From contig CP093829.1 in the NCBI GenBank assembly GCA_033063855.1, positions 15,531,537 to 15,595,536 on the forward strand: a DNA stretch of 64,000 bases. Reading direction: 5' to 3'. The notes under the pieces were generated by a model, which worked only from the letters and a program-made list of their open reading frames with translations, did no database searches and had not been told where the DNA came from. Both the position numbers and the translations under genes were made by a program. Source of the DNA: Smittia aterrima. Taxonomy: Eukaryota; Arthropoda; Insecta; Diptera; Chironomidae. Positions 1-12,000 of the stretch are shown in pieces (the stretch's first letter is position 1; every line of letters begins with the position of its first letter).

Positions 1-889
1 ACCTGCATTAGTCTGAATCAACGAATTGGAATTCTGAATGAAAATAATACTGACGAACATGGAGAGAAGCTGATAAAGGTTTGTCGATTGCTTAACTAAA
101 GTAAAAATGATAATATTTATCAATTACAGCTGATAAGAGAATTTTTCTTGGTGTCGTTTGAATTTGAAGTTAATCCTTCAATTTGGCGTTACTATCAAAC
201 GAAAGCTTTCAAAAAACTCCTTTCGGTCTACGATGATATGACAAAGTAAGTCTTAACAACCACGACGATTGACTCCAGAAACTTATGCGCAATATGCCAT
301 ACTTGCTAGAGCTGTGAAAATCAAGGAAGGAGTTCTCTATTGTCTTGCTAAGAATCCTGAGAAACAAGAAAAGCTCAGAGAAGAACTGAAAACGATTTTG
401 CCTAACAACCACGACGCATTGACTCCAGAAATTATGCGCAATATGCCATACTTGAGAGCTGTGATCAAGGAAGGAATTCGAATGTTCCCACCTACGTCAG
501 GAAATATGAGAAAGACAGGAAATGATCTTGTTCTTTCAGGCTATCGCATTCCTAAAGGAACAGATGTTCTTCTCGGATTACTGCTCGCTAATAAGGATGA
601 GAATAATTTCGCAAAACCTGATGAGTTCATCCCAGAGAGATGGCTGAAGAGCAATACTGATCCTCAGTGTCCACATGCAAAAGATGCTCATCCATTTTCA
701 TATCTCCCCTTTGGATTCGGCGCTAGAATGTGCCCAGGAATTCGCCTCGCAAATCTTGAGATGGAAGTCTTGATTACTCGACTCATCCGCGATTATAAAT
801 TTGAATGGAACCATCCAGACATGAAGATCAAAAGTGTTTTCGTCAATATTCCAGACGGCGACTTGAAGTTCAAAATGACAGAAGTGTAA
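1..889 (+). pseudogene. Broken mitochondrial-clan cytochrome P450 (CYP12-like), 3' part
   Basis: The 3' half of a P450 closely related to the intact gene at 1220-3023. Visible exons are 1-78 (SLNQRIGILN, like ITLDKRLGV of the neighbour) and 130-244, then a continuous stretch to the stop at 887-889. The C-terminal part keeps the K-helix KEGIR, the PERW region and the heme loop FGFGARMCPG. The reading runs into TAA at about 246-248. The I-helix with its oxygen-activating AGxDTT motif, roughly 60 residues, is absent. In its place lies a second copy of the sequence at 402-477 (positions about 253-333), out of frame. The family is about 510 residues long, and a P450 without the I-helix should not work, so I read this as a pseudogene. 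The 5' end is outside the window. A GTAAGT at 245 could be a relic splice donor. An assembly error is the other explanation. Confidence 0.85.
253..477 (+). repeat. Microduplication inside the broken P450
   Basis: Positions about 253-333 and 402-477 are two copies of one 75-80 bp coding segment (both contain CTCCAGAAA and GCGCAATATGCCATACTTG), about 90% identical with small indels. The upstream copy sits exactly where the I-helix coding sequence is missing, so it looks like filler DNA left by repair of a deletion. Confidence 0.85.
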
Positions 890-952
890 ACGTTTCTAAA
901 TCTTGGTTTTTCTCTCGCGACCTTGAAGAGGAAAATATCTCGCGGGACCAAG

Positions 953-958
953 AATAAA
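953..958 (+). terminator. AATAAA poly(A) signal after the broken P450
   Basis: AATAAA lies 64 bp after the stop codon at 889. The remaining 260 bp to the next start codon should hold the promoter of the following P450; I see no clear TATA box there. Confidence 0.5.
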
Positions 959-1219
959 CATGATTTCGTTTAAATGAATTTATGTTTTGTACTCTTCGAC
1001 TCAGTTCTCTCTCAACCTTCAATGAGCAGCTCGAGTTGACCTTGAAAGCTTTTAGTCGAAAATGCGTGAAAAGAGAATCGCGCTCAGTTATCGTCGATCG
1101 CTCGTGAAGTAAACTTGAAAAACAAAATATTGAATCGAAATATTCTTCCGATAAAATTAATGATTTCAAACCTTATCGAGGATTGATAATAATTATATTT
1201 CTACTGAAGATTATTCACA

Positions 1220-3023
1220 ATGCTTCTATCGCGTGATAGTGCTTACAGATTTGCTTTGATTAGCAGCAACCGGTTTGCTAGATCTGCGTCACACTCTGCG
1301 AGTGAGAAGAATTGGAAAAACGCAAAGCCATTTAGCGAGATACCCGGTCCGACTACATTCGAGTTCATCAGAGCTTTTTTGCCCAGAGGTTTGATTCGAG
1401 ATGAAATTGAACTTTGGTAAATCTTAAATAATTTTAGGAAAATACGCGACCTTGAATATCGTTGAGCTCTCAATGAAAATGCAAGAGGAGTTTGGAAATC
1501 TCGTGAAGTTTCCTGGCTTATTCGGGCAGAGAAATATGATTTTCACCTTCGATCCGAATGATGTCGAGACGATTTTTCGAAACGAAGGAAAGTATCCCTC
1601 GAGACGAGGACTCGACACTTTGGAGTATTTTCGATCAATTTACAGACGCGACTGGTTTGAGAAAGGCACTGGATTAGTTCCTTCGTAAGTTTTTGTCATG
1701 ATAATAGATAAAGGTTAAATAAATCAATTTTTAGGCAAGGACAAGACTGGCTAGACTTCAGAACAAAAGGTTGTTTTTTAATCTCAATCATCAAAGCTTT
1801 TAGGTTTCTAAAAAAGTTTTGAAATTTTTAGTAAATCAGACGATGATGCAACCAAAAACTGCAAAGCTTTACGTTCCACAAGTTGATGAAGTTGCAATGG
1901 AACTCGTTGAGAAGTAACTTTCAACGTTCTTTGCCAAAGTTAATCAACACCAATTTGTTTTAGAATGAAGGTAACTCTCGATGTCAATAATGAAACTCCT
2001 GACAACTTTTTGGAATTTATCAACGAGTGGGCTTTAGAATCAATTGCTCTAATAACACTTGACAAACGATTAGGAGTAATGAAAAATCCTGATTCATCCG
2101 AGGTTAATCGATTGTTGAAGGAAGTAATTAAATTCTCTTATGAACATGACATCATGCCAAACATCTGGCGAATGTATAAGACGAAGAAGTTTATGAATGG
2201 CATGAAATTATACGAAAAGGTTACCGGGACTTTAAAAGTTCACGCTGACGAAGCGATGAGTAAATTTGATGCGACGAAGCAGACACTTGATCACGAAGCT
2301 GGAATTCTTGAGAAGTTGATGAAGATTGATAAACACGTTGCATTTGTGATGGTTCTAGACTCTTTGATTGCCGGCATCGATACGACGGGAACAAGCGTAT
2401 CTTCGGTTCTTTATCATCTGGCGAAGAATCCAAAGAAGCAAGAAATTTTGCGAAAGGAAATTGTCACAATTCTGCCTGAAAAAACTTCTATGCTAACAAC
2501 AAGTTCACTGGCGAGTCTTCCATATCTCCGTGCAGTAATCAAAGAAGCTCTGAGAATTCAGCCTCCAATTAGCGCTAACGCGAGAGAAGCTGGCGTTGAT
2601 CTTGTAATTCAAGGATATCAGATACCGAAGACCGTAAGTAAAGCTTCAAAACGAGCTTTCAATTTATTTGATTTCAAATACTTTCAGACAAGTTTGATTC
2701 TCTCCAATCACGTAATTTCGTTGCAAGAAAAGTATTTCGAACGAAGCAGCGAGTTTATTCCCGAGCGATGGCTAAAGGACAACTCAGACCCAAAATGCCC
2801 CCACGCTAAAGACTCCCATCCATTCGCTTATCTTCCCTTTGGTTTCGGACCGAGAATGTGCGTTGGACGAAGATTAGCTGAGCTTGAAATCGAAGTATTG
2901 ACGATTCGAGTAATCAGAGAATTTTATTTAGAATGGAAACATCCCGAACTGAAATTCAAAGCTTACACATTCAACACTCCAGCTGATCCATTAAAGTTTT
3001 CACTCACAGAAGTAAAATATTAA
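1220..3023 (+). CDS. Mitochondrial-clan cytochrome P450, CYP12-like
   Basis: Model: join(1220..1388, 1438..1684, 1735..1769, 1832..1913, 1964..2633, 2688..3023), 512 residues, with GT-AG introns and matching phases. The last intron is in frame and open, so a simple ORF reads through it. The first 30 residues (MLLSRDSAYRFALISSNRFA) are rich in Arg and Ser and nearly free of acidic residues, as in a mitochondrial presequence, and are followed by the proline hinge EIPGP. Catalytic marks are the I-helix AGIDTT (314-319), the K-helix E372/R375, PERW, and the heme loop FGFGPRMCVGRR with Cys459. FGFGPRMCVGRR and the preceding CPHAK block are typical of the arthropod mitochondrial clan, which takes electrons from adrenodoxin. 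CYP12 enzymes metabolise xenobiotics in the family generally; the substrate here is unknown. The gene follows a broken paralogue in tandem. Assignment to the mitochondrial clan is firm; CYP12 rather than a sister family is likely. Confidence 0.92.
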
Positions 3024-3039
3024 GAAATTGTAAAAAACC

Positions 3040-3079
3040 TTTATTAAATATAAATATTTACACCATTTAAAAAAATAAA
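3040..3079. terminator. Crossed poly(A) signals between two convergent P450 genes
   Basis: The stop codons of the CYP12-like gene (3023, +) and the CYP4 gene (3086, -) are 62 bp apart. AATAAA for the + gene is at 3074-3079. The reverse-strand AATAAA (TTTATT) for the - gene is at 3040-3045, on the far side of it. If both are used, the two mRNAs overlap at their 3' ends. Confidence 0.6.
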
Positions 3080-3085
3080 ATTTGA

Positions 3086-5037
3086 TTAATAAATTCTTTT
3101 GTCTAATTTAATCATCACTCCATTAATAGATTTAATAACGAGTTCAAGTGCGTCCTGAGGTTCAAAATCGTTCTCAAGGCTTACTCGATAATGTCGAAGA
3201 ACTTTGGAAATCGTTGATTTAACTTCAAGCATAGCAAACTTTTGTCCAATGCAGTTACGCGAACCTGAAATGATCCAAGAGAGTAACAACACTCGAGTTC
3301 ATTGATCGTCCTTCAATCTAACCTGCGCTGAACGGAATGTAAGCGTACGGGTTAGTCTTCTCTGTAGTGGTCTCCACATCGAATCTCTCAGGAATGAAAA
3401 CGAGTGGATCCTTCCAAATATCAGGATCGCGTGCCATGAAGTATGGAGCGATGATGAGTCCAGCTCCTTTTGGAATCAATTTTCCGTCTAAAAAAAACAA
3501 TTTTAATTCTCTCAAGTCGCGAAGTCTTTAAATGTCTCACTAATTTCCGTTTCCTCAGTCACTTTTCGTCCAAACAAAGGCACCGACGGATGAAGTCTCA
3601 GCGTTTCTTTGCACACCAATTCCAAATATTTCAATTCATTCAAGTCCCTGAAATGACATTCAAATTGAATTAACCCGTCGATGATTCACAATCACTTTTC
3701 TCACTTCATCTCGACAACTTTTGCTTTATCATCTCCGATGACAGATCGTATCTCGTCGATACATTTCTGTTGCACTTCCTGATACTTGCCCAGGTTGTAT
3801 AACGTAAATGCTAAAGCGCTGTTTGTTGTATCATGGCCCTGACAATGAATAAAAAAAATCAAGTTCACATTCGAACAAGTAATTAGTTCACCTCAAACAT
3901 AAAAGTGTCGATTTCCTCACGAATATCTTCATTCGTTAGAAACTCTCCATTGATTTTTGATTGCAGGAGAAGGTCAAGCAAGGCCATTTTCTTTTTGTCG
4001 CCGATAGCTTCATTATTATTATTATTATTGTTGACCGCGGTCAAGTATCCATTCAAAAGTTTCTCGCGTCTCGCGACAATTACGTTGTCGGTGAACTCAT
4101 GCAAAGCTTTAATTAAGAACTTTTGTCGTCGATAGGTTGGCGTGAATTGGAACAATACATCAAAGCGAAGAATGAAATCATAAGATCGTCGATGAATGAT
4201 ATCAGCAAGTCTACGAAGTTATTTTGATTAAAATTCTAAATTTTTAATTGCTACTCACTCATTAACATTTTTGACGTATTGCGATTCATGATCGCTCTGA
4301 GAGTTTAGCGAGATTCCCATTGCGCTTTCTGAAATCAAAAAAACCTGTTTTATCGCAACTTGTTTACTGCACATTTCCTACCGCCAATCACGTCTAGAGC
4401 ACAAAGCGCCGTCAAAGGAAAAATGTTAAATTCACCTTGACCTTCAAACTTTTTTAATTTTTGAACCAGAATCGAACTTTGCTTATCAAAGATCTCAACA
4501 AAATCTTCAAGAATTTTGAAATGAAAAGCTGAAGTTAAAACTTTTCTCCTGCTAATCCACTTTTGTCCTGTTGATGTTAGCAATCCAGTGCTGAGCCAGG
4601 GTTTAATGAACTCGTATTCGTCTGATTTTGTAATTAGCTTCGTGCTTGTTAGAACAACCTGTTGATTAGTTTCGTTAGATTGTTTAAGCTTTAAAAATAG
4701 CTCACAACATTACCTCAATATCCTTTGGATCTGACATTATAATCACTAACTTGTTTGCCAACCAAATTCTCACAAACTTGCCGTAAGTTTTAAAATATTC
4801 ATCGACGATCTTAATAAATTCTAAAGAATTTAAAAATCAACAAACACAAAACTAAAAAGCAGAACAAATTCAGAACTAACCAATCGGCGATTTGTTGACA
4901 AGCTCTAATCCATTCCCAATTAACGGTAGTCCCCTTGGACCACGTAATTTTCTACTCAGCTGTAGCTGCCGAAAATGTTTCTTCGCCATAAGTGTGGCGA
5001 TCAACAAAACGCCGCTTACAAAAATAATTAAAAACAT
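3086..5037 (-). CDS. Cytochrome P450, CYP4 family
   Basis: Model: complement(join(3086..3264, 3323..3487, 3541..3647, 3705..3838, 3892..4210, 4259..4328, 4382..4658, 4714..4820, 4881..5037)), 504 residues, the usual CYP4 size. All eight introns are 48-60 bp, GT-AG and in phase. The N-terminus MFLIIFVSGVLLIATLMA is a membrane anchor, placing the enzyme on the endoplasmic reticulum with P450 reductase as partner. CYP4 marks are GESAMG (180-185; the family has ETAMG), the I-helix FMFEGHDTT (GHDTT at 311-315), the K-helix KETLR (E369, R372), PERF, and the heme loop FSAGSRNCIGQ with Cys450. CYP4 enzymes usually hydroxylate the end carbon of fatty acids or act on hydrocarbons, hormones or xenobiotics. 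A run of seven Asn comes from an AAT microsatellite within exon 5. Nothing suggests inactivation. Confidence 0.93.
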
Positions 5038-6050
5038 TTTTATTCCTGCTCGTTGTTCTCGATGCTAACAACTCGAGAAGTTAGAACAAACTGCAAATTT
5101 GTTGATGTTGATATTTTAGCTCAGACATGTTCTTTGTATCGAAGCGTGTAAAATATAAGTTTGATCGTATTAATGAATACAAAAGCATTTGATAATTGTT
5201 CGCGTGAACTCTACGCGATGCAAATTCAATAATAACAAAAATAATTAAAAGCGACGACAAAGAAGAGAACACGATTCGCTTTACATTTATGGACATTCAA
5301 ACAGTTGTCTGCGATTGCTGCCAAAAGATTTTGTATGAAAACGTGAATGAACAGCTCGCGCCATCTCTATTCGATTTTAATTTAAAAAAATCCGTTAGGC
5401 ATGAAATATTTCTTGATTCCATTAGTCGTCTCACTCTAGCTAATGTCTAAGGCTATCACCAATCAGATGAGATTAATTTTACCTCATTTGTTTTATAATT
5501 ACAGCTTAGCAAGACCTATAACTTATTTTCAGTAAATAACATTAATTAATGCGCAATCGCAATTTTCTCTGTCGCATTCAAAGGTTTTTGCGATTGTAGG
5601 ATCAATTAATTTTTATTGCACGTTCAAATGTTGTTAATGAAAGCACATTTCGGTGAGAATTTGTTGTTAGGATGTTAATTTTGTTAAATGATGATTTGAG
5701 CTAGTGCTAAACTAACAAATTGGATGATAAGCGAGAAATAAATGATTTAAGAAAGTTTTTGTATTGTCTTATTTTCAGTGAATGAACATTTAGCGAGGAG
5801 AACTTCGATTTCAACTTCAATCCCACATCTTCAATCTTCCCGCTGCAGTTTTGTGCAAAAACTGAATCAGATAAAGCTCGTCAAGTAATTAAAAGCGCTT
5901 TAAAACAGAAAAAGTCTCTAGTTAATTAATCTTAGATCTGCGCTATAAAATGTTCAAGTCTCCAAGTTCTCCCCCGCAAAAAGCGATTCTGAAACTTTTC
6001 GAGATAAGAAATTAAAGGTTTCGTGTCACGCGTTGAGATGATTAAACTTT
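5038..6050. other. Upstream region of the CYP4 gene, no gene seen
   Basis: About 1 kb of AT-rich DNA between the CYP4 start and the first recognisable block of module P. It should contain the CYP4 promoter. Open frames here (for example 5081-5296 on the - strand) have no recognisable domain and no splice context. Confidence 0.5.
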
Positions 6051-9000
6051 TTGTTTCGCCAAGTTACACGGCGACGACGACGTTTCTGAAGCGTGTAAAA
6101 AGCGTTGACAACAATTAGCTTCTGGCCGCCAGGAAGAGCAACAAACAAGAACAGTTTCAAGATCGTAATCTTGAGCGGAGCGTCCGTTTACTTAACGAGA
6201 ATCAAAGATAAAGAGTCGCAATGAGAAACGGGAAAACGTTTTTTGTTCTTTCTTGTTTCTTTTAGATTGTGCAACAAGTCAGCGATTTTTTGAGGTCCAT
6301 GTTCGTGAAAGTGTCGAAACTGATTGCGCAATGAAATTTGAGACCGATTTATCAAAGAAAGAAAAAAGTTTTCTGTTGTTCACTCAAAATCGTCAGTCGA
6401 ACATTCGATCTCTGAACAAAGGATTTTTGTTTTTAGCTCGGCGTTCGCTTTATGGTTAAATAAAATTAATGACTTGAGATTGCTGACGAAAATCTATTCA
6501 ACAATAACTCTTCAAGTCAACTGGTTACGTTAGATGATCGTGTTGACCGCAAAGACATTTTAGCGGTAATATGCGTGAGAACATTAGAATGTCACAGTGG
6601 ATTCTCTCAGCATCGAGCATGAAAGAGCCTTCAACTGTAATTCACTTAAATGTCGCCTTGATTCTTAAAGGAACGAAGCTTTTGTTGACCCTCCCACGAC
6701 GCGGAAGACATCAACTCCATTAAACAATCGCTCGACATTTCGTCGTACGCTTCGAATATGAAATGCCTCGCGTCATGACAACGAGATTGAAACTGATTAC
6801 GGTTCAACTTTATTTATAATCGCATATTGTTCTTGAAGCAGCTGAGCCGAGCGAGTCTGGCATGACTCATGAGAAAACTTTGAAATGGAATGCAGCTGAA
6901 TGATCAAGGTTACTTTAATAAATTTGCTTTGCTCTTTCTCTCTCTCTCTCTCACCCAGTCAAAGGTAAAACTTGATTAATTAAGGCAAAGCATATGAGTA
7001 AAGTCTCTGTTGCGTCATTTGTCTTGAGCTGAACTGAAAACAAAAAAAGTTTTCGCTATCGCCCCAGGCTACGTTTTCCTTTTTCGCTTCTTATTAATTA
7101 ATCTGACCTCAACTTTATTACTCGACTATTTCTCTTAGTGCCACGGGTTCAGCAGACTATTATTGTTTGCTTTTCCACTCTTGCTTGATTACTCGACTCC
7201 ACTTCGGATTCATTCAAGCTTGTTTCCTTTTCGTATTTGAATATCTATTGGCCATTTTCATTAAAAGCATTTGCGATGCAATAAAAGTCGTTACGTAATC
7301 GTTTGGATATCGAGAAACATGACTAGGGAACATTCGAATAAGGCATAATGTCACAAACGATCGAACGAGAGAGATTTGCAAATGAGCATATTAAAAAAAA
7401 AGTTTCAATTTTCAGCGAAGACAATTTATGATTTTAAACTCTCAAAAAAATTTATTTTCATGCTCAGTGAACACGAGAACTCTTCGATCCGAGAACCTTT
7501 AATGTTTAATTTGTTGCTGCGACCCTAATTAAACATAAGAGCTTGAGCTATTGTTTCTCTCTCTCTCAGTTGCTTTTAAACAGATATAATTTATCGGTTG
7601 AGCAATAATCGATTTGTATGCCCAATTCGGAGAGATGACATTACCAAGCAATTCAGCTTTTGACGAGCGGTAAATTTCCAATTACTCGGTGATCATTAGC
7701 GAGTTTGTTTGATTTGGAAGTTGGAGGAACTTGAAGAAATTATAACACGGCGCTTGGCTTCCGAATGAGGGTCACAGTTAATCGATCCCATGTTCAGGAA
7801 AGGAAGTTGGAGTTGCTTGTTGCGTGGGAAAGCCATTGAACCATGAAAATGAAATTGGTTTCGGGTGATGACCAAGGACGATTTCTTTAGAAATGCAATC
7901 TCCGACAAGTCAAATTGTTTCAGCTTAGTAGCTGTCGGAATGAGTAATTATAAGAAGTCAGACACGACGCAGCAGCCGTTTCGTCTCATCATTGACTTCT
8001 TAACCTACTCAACTTCCAGCTCAACACAATAGTAAAGCAACTCACTCGTTTGTCTTCTAACAATAGACGACAAATGATGTCATTAATCTCGCAATTTAGT
8101 TTGACGAAAACATGATTAATTGCTCGTAAGCTCGCTCAGATTTCTCCTCTCGATCGCGATCAAAATAAAATATATCATGAGAGCTCGCAACAAATCCTTC
8201 ATCATCTCACAGTGAGCTAATCTATGCCGATTTTAATTGACTGTCAAGCATGAAAAATGCATTTGCAAACAACGGCGAATCGCGTCAGCGACGAAGCAAA
8301 TTTTATCTGCGCGCCCAGGGATCTTACGAAAGCGTCGACTCGATGGGTGCACTCGACTCATTGAGAAACATTTGTGCGTTGGAGTCATTATGCAAAATGT
8401 TTCGCAATTTATTCGTCTTCTTCATGACTCAAAGGCTTTTTAATTCTCTCATAGACACAAATTGAATTTATTTTATGCAAAACATATTGCGAGGCATAAT
8501 AATTTGCCAAGGGGAAAGTAACATCGTAATTTTGATCCTTACGATCATCGTAAGGAAAATTACGATCATCGTAATAAATTATTACGATAATTCCTTACGA
8601 TACAAGCAAATATTTTTATAAGTTATTATGGGTATTTTATCTTTGATCCACTTTTCCAGACAATCGCTATAATGGTTTGAACGCAACAACATCCCCTGGT
8701 ACCAAAAATATAAAAATCTTCAGCAGTAGTCAAAATAGAACTGAAGAAAGGACTAAAAAAAGCTAAATACGACAAGAAATTCAAATATCGAAGACAAAGT
8801 GCGAGTGACAGAGTCTCCGAAGTATAAGCAAATCAATAATGTCTACCATCCGACAAAAAATTAAAATTCATGCTTCGTTGAACAAAGTTCAGGATAAAAA
8901 GTAGTTTACCAAAATGTGTTGCTTTGTTTCCTTTTTATGATAAAATCAAAAACTTTCGTGAACACTCTCTAAGGAACGCTCGGACACACTCAAGGCAAAC

Positions 9001-12000
9001 GTGTAAGAAACCAAGAAACCAAGAATATCCTTGGTTAACTAAGTTATCGTAATAATTCCTTACGATGATCGTAATTTTCCTTACGATGATCGTAATTTTC
9101 CTTATGCTTATCGTAATTTTCCTTACGATGCTATCGTAAGGAATATTTATTACGATGTTACTTTCCCCTTGTAATTTGCATTAAACACTTGACAATTAAT
9201 CATTTTCTTCTTCTCATTCGATGATGTGGCGGCGGCTCAGACAAAGCCATTTTTGAGAAAGTGTTGGGAAAGATTCTTCGTGAGTTCTCGAGTTGATTGA
9301 TCGAGTGAAGGTTGCCAGAAGCGAAAATGTATGAAAATTCTTTAGAAAACTTTATGGGAAGCGAAAAGAGATTGAAATATCAAAGCAACTTCGGTGTGTA
9401 AACAAGTTTATCTCGATCATGAAATTAATAAATAATTTTAACTCAATTAAACAAAGTTGTGACATATTAAAATTAAGATTGAAATATTCAAGTAAGATGT
9501 CAGTCGAATTATGCGCTAACCTGAAGTGATTTACGCCAAACATCAACGCGAATGTGCTTAAGATTTTCAATAAGGCGTTGCTGACAAACATTTCAGTGTA
9601 ATATGTCACAACATCGAACGACTTTGCAGTCAAACAAATCAAGAAAATTTAAATTTCTTCCGCAAATAAGGAACGACACAAGTTCAAGTACGACTCTATT
9701 TTTGGAGCCTCAAAGAACTTTAAAGATTGAAGTTGATGGATCAATTGAAAGATCAAACGCCTAACCATCAACGTGAGAGCATTGTTTTGTCTTCAAAGTC
9801 TGATTCGTTTCTCTCTCCATCAAACCTTGACCCACTCAATCTTGGCAATTAATCTCAGCAGCTCCAGAACGGAGATCAAGCATCGCTTGAGAAGCGAGTT
9901 TGTTGTTGAGGATACAAACAGCAGAACATTTCAGTTAAATACATTTCAATGACTCAGCTGCCTTTGCCAATAAATTCAGATCAAAAATGACTCAAAAGCT
10001 GTTTCGACCATTCGAATTTTCATGTTTTTGTCCGCTTATGATTTATTGGTTCATTAAAGACGAATGACTTCAACTAAGCTCCACAAATAATCTTTTAAAC
10101 AAACTCATTTGCACAATTTATTGCTCAATTTCGAAGTTCACAAAGGTCAGCAAACAGGCTTTGCGTGCAATTATTGACTGTTCGGTTGCTGTGGCTTATA
10201 ATTCAATTTATGAACGATAATTTCATGCTAACAAATTTAATAAAATCGATTGAAGGAGGAAGGAAAAATCGCTAAACGAACGCAACTTTTCCTCATGCAA
10301 ATCTACGCCACGTTCAAGAAATTTATTCGCTTTAAATTGCATCTCGCCGCTCAACGATAGCAAACATGTCAATTAAGAAATTAAAATGAGAATTCATGCG
10401 TGCACGGCGATCGGTTAATTTATGAGATGTGGCCGAGCACTCGAGCAGATTCCGAACGAGGTGAAGTTAATTGAAAAGTGTTTGAAGTCAATTATTTTAT
10501 TGCTATCCGAGATGTTTAAACTGACGCAACTCTGGGGTGGAAGAGAGTGTCGAAGACATGGAATTAAGTTGAGTGAAAGATTGAAAAAAGTTTGCTTGCC
10601 ACACGCCAATGTTAAACAAACTCATTCGCAACTGAACTTGTGACTTTGTTTGTCTAGTTTTACTCTTGCGCACGTGACGATAAAATTTTTTACTTCTCGA
10701 GTTCTCGCTTTTTTATGAAATAACAGAAGGGAGTCATCGTTTATGACACGTCGACGAGGGAATCCCCCACGATAATTACAATTGATTAAGTTATGTGAAG
10801 CAGATGGCGTCAAATTACACATCATAAAGTCAGCTCTTTGTCTCTTGCTTTGGCCAAGGGGTCAACGAATAATAATTCACGAGTTTTAATCCGGAGAAAC
10901 GTTCAACCTTGTTGGACGATATGGTTGTATGAAGAGAGTTCTTTGAATTTATGTTTTCACGCTGTGTGTTCGACGCTAACAAAAACGAACGAGCTCTTTA
11001 ATGGAGCATAATGGAAATCGAATTCAAACACGCAACGAGCACTCTCACAGCCATTTCTGCACGTTATTAACGTTGCTTTCCATTCTGACTTGTTTCGTGT
11101 CGAGTGCTATGAAATATTGACGGAAAATTTTCACATTTAATCAACGAACGAGGAGAATAAATTTTCCTTTTTGCTTCAAGCAACTTTAATTCACTTCAGT
11201 TTCTTCGCTGGCAATTAATTCTCAGCCAATTAACAATTCATCCTAATAAAAAAAATATGTTTTCCTTCAATTTAAATCATTAGAGACGTGACATGGAAAG
11301 TACATGTTCATGACAGTTCTGGACTTTTTGCTGGTGAATTCCAACCAGTTCTCTGTCATTTATTTTAATTAATAAAATATCGCGTTTGTGACTCTTTTTG
11401 AAAAGTAGAAAAGTTGTTTTCTCATTACTTATGATTTAATTCCTTTTTTTGCTTCACCTTTCGATTGCGGAACTTATCAAGTGCGTGTCCGTGTTGGGGT
11501 TCACGCCATCAGCAGTCAATTCCGGCAGGTTCTTTATTACAAGAGAAATTCAAAGATCAATGGCAACCGTCACTTGGCCGCGCCACGATATCGCTAACAA
11601 GAAGTTCATGAAATTTCAGTGGCCGCCAGTGATCTTGTTAGCTTTTCATTTCACTTCAACATTGAAACTATAGACGATTGAGAAGCAGCTCGCTGCTTTA
11701 ATGAGGCTGGATCAACGTCAAAGATACTTATCGTCTCGAAATTGAAACTTTGAATGCAGCAGAACCTCGAGTAATCAAATAATTTCAATTAAAATAATTC
11801 AACGAAACTAATTTTTATTGTTCCATTGTCGAAGCGATTTAGGAAGCAAAAGCAATTACATTGAGAATCGTGTTGAAGCTTTCAAGCCTTTCCAGATATC
11901 GAGCTTCTAACTAAATTGCTTTCTGACTCGACTTTGACTCGATGCTCTTTCGCGAGATCGCGCGGAGTGTGCAGAAACTCATGCTCGACTGAATAAATTT

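Noticed and set aside
269..889. A complete short P450-like gene of 206 residues
   Set aside because: Its first 20 residues come from an out-of-frame duplicated segment and the I-helix is missing; it is part of a pseudogene.
2634..2687. In-frame extension of P450 exon 5 through 18 extra codons
   Set aside because: The segment has GTAAGT at one end and TTTCAG at the other and interrupts a conserved P450 block, so it is an intron.
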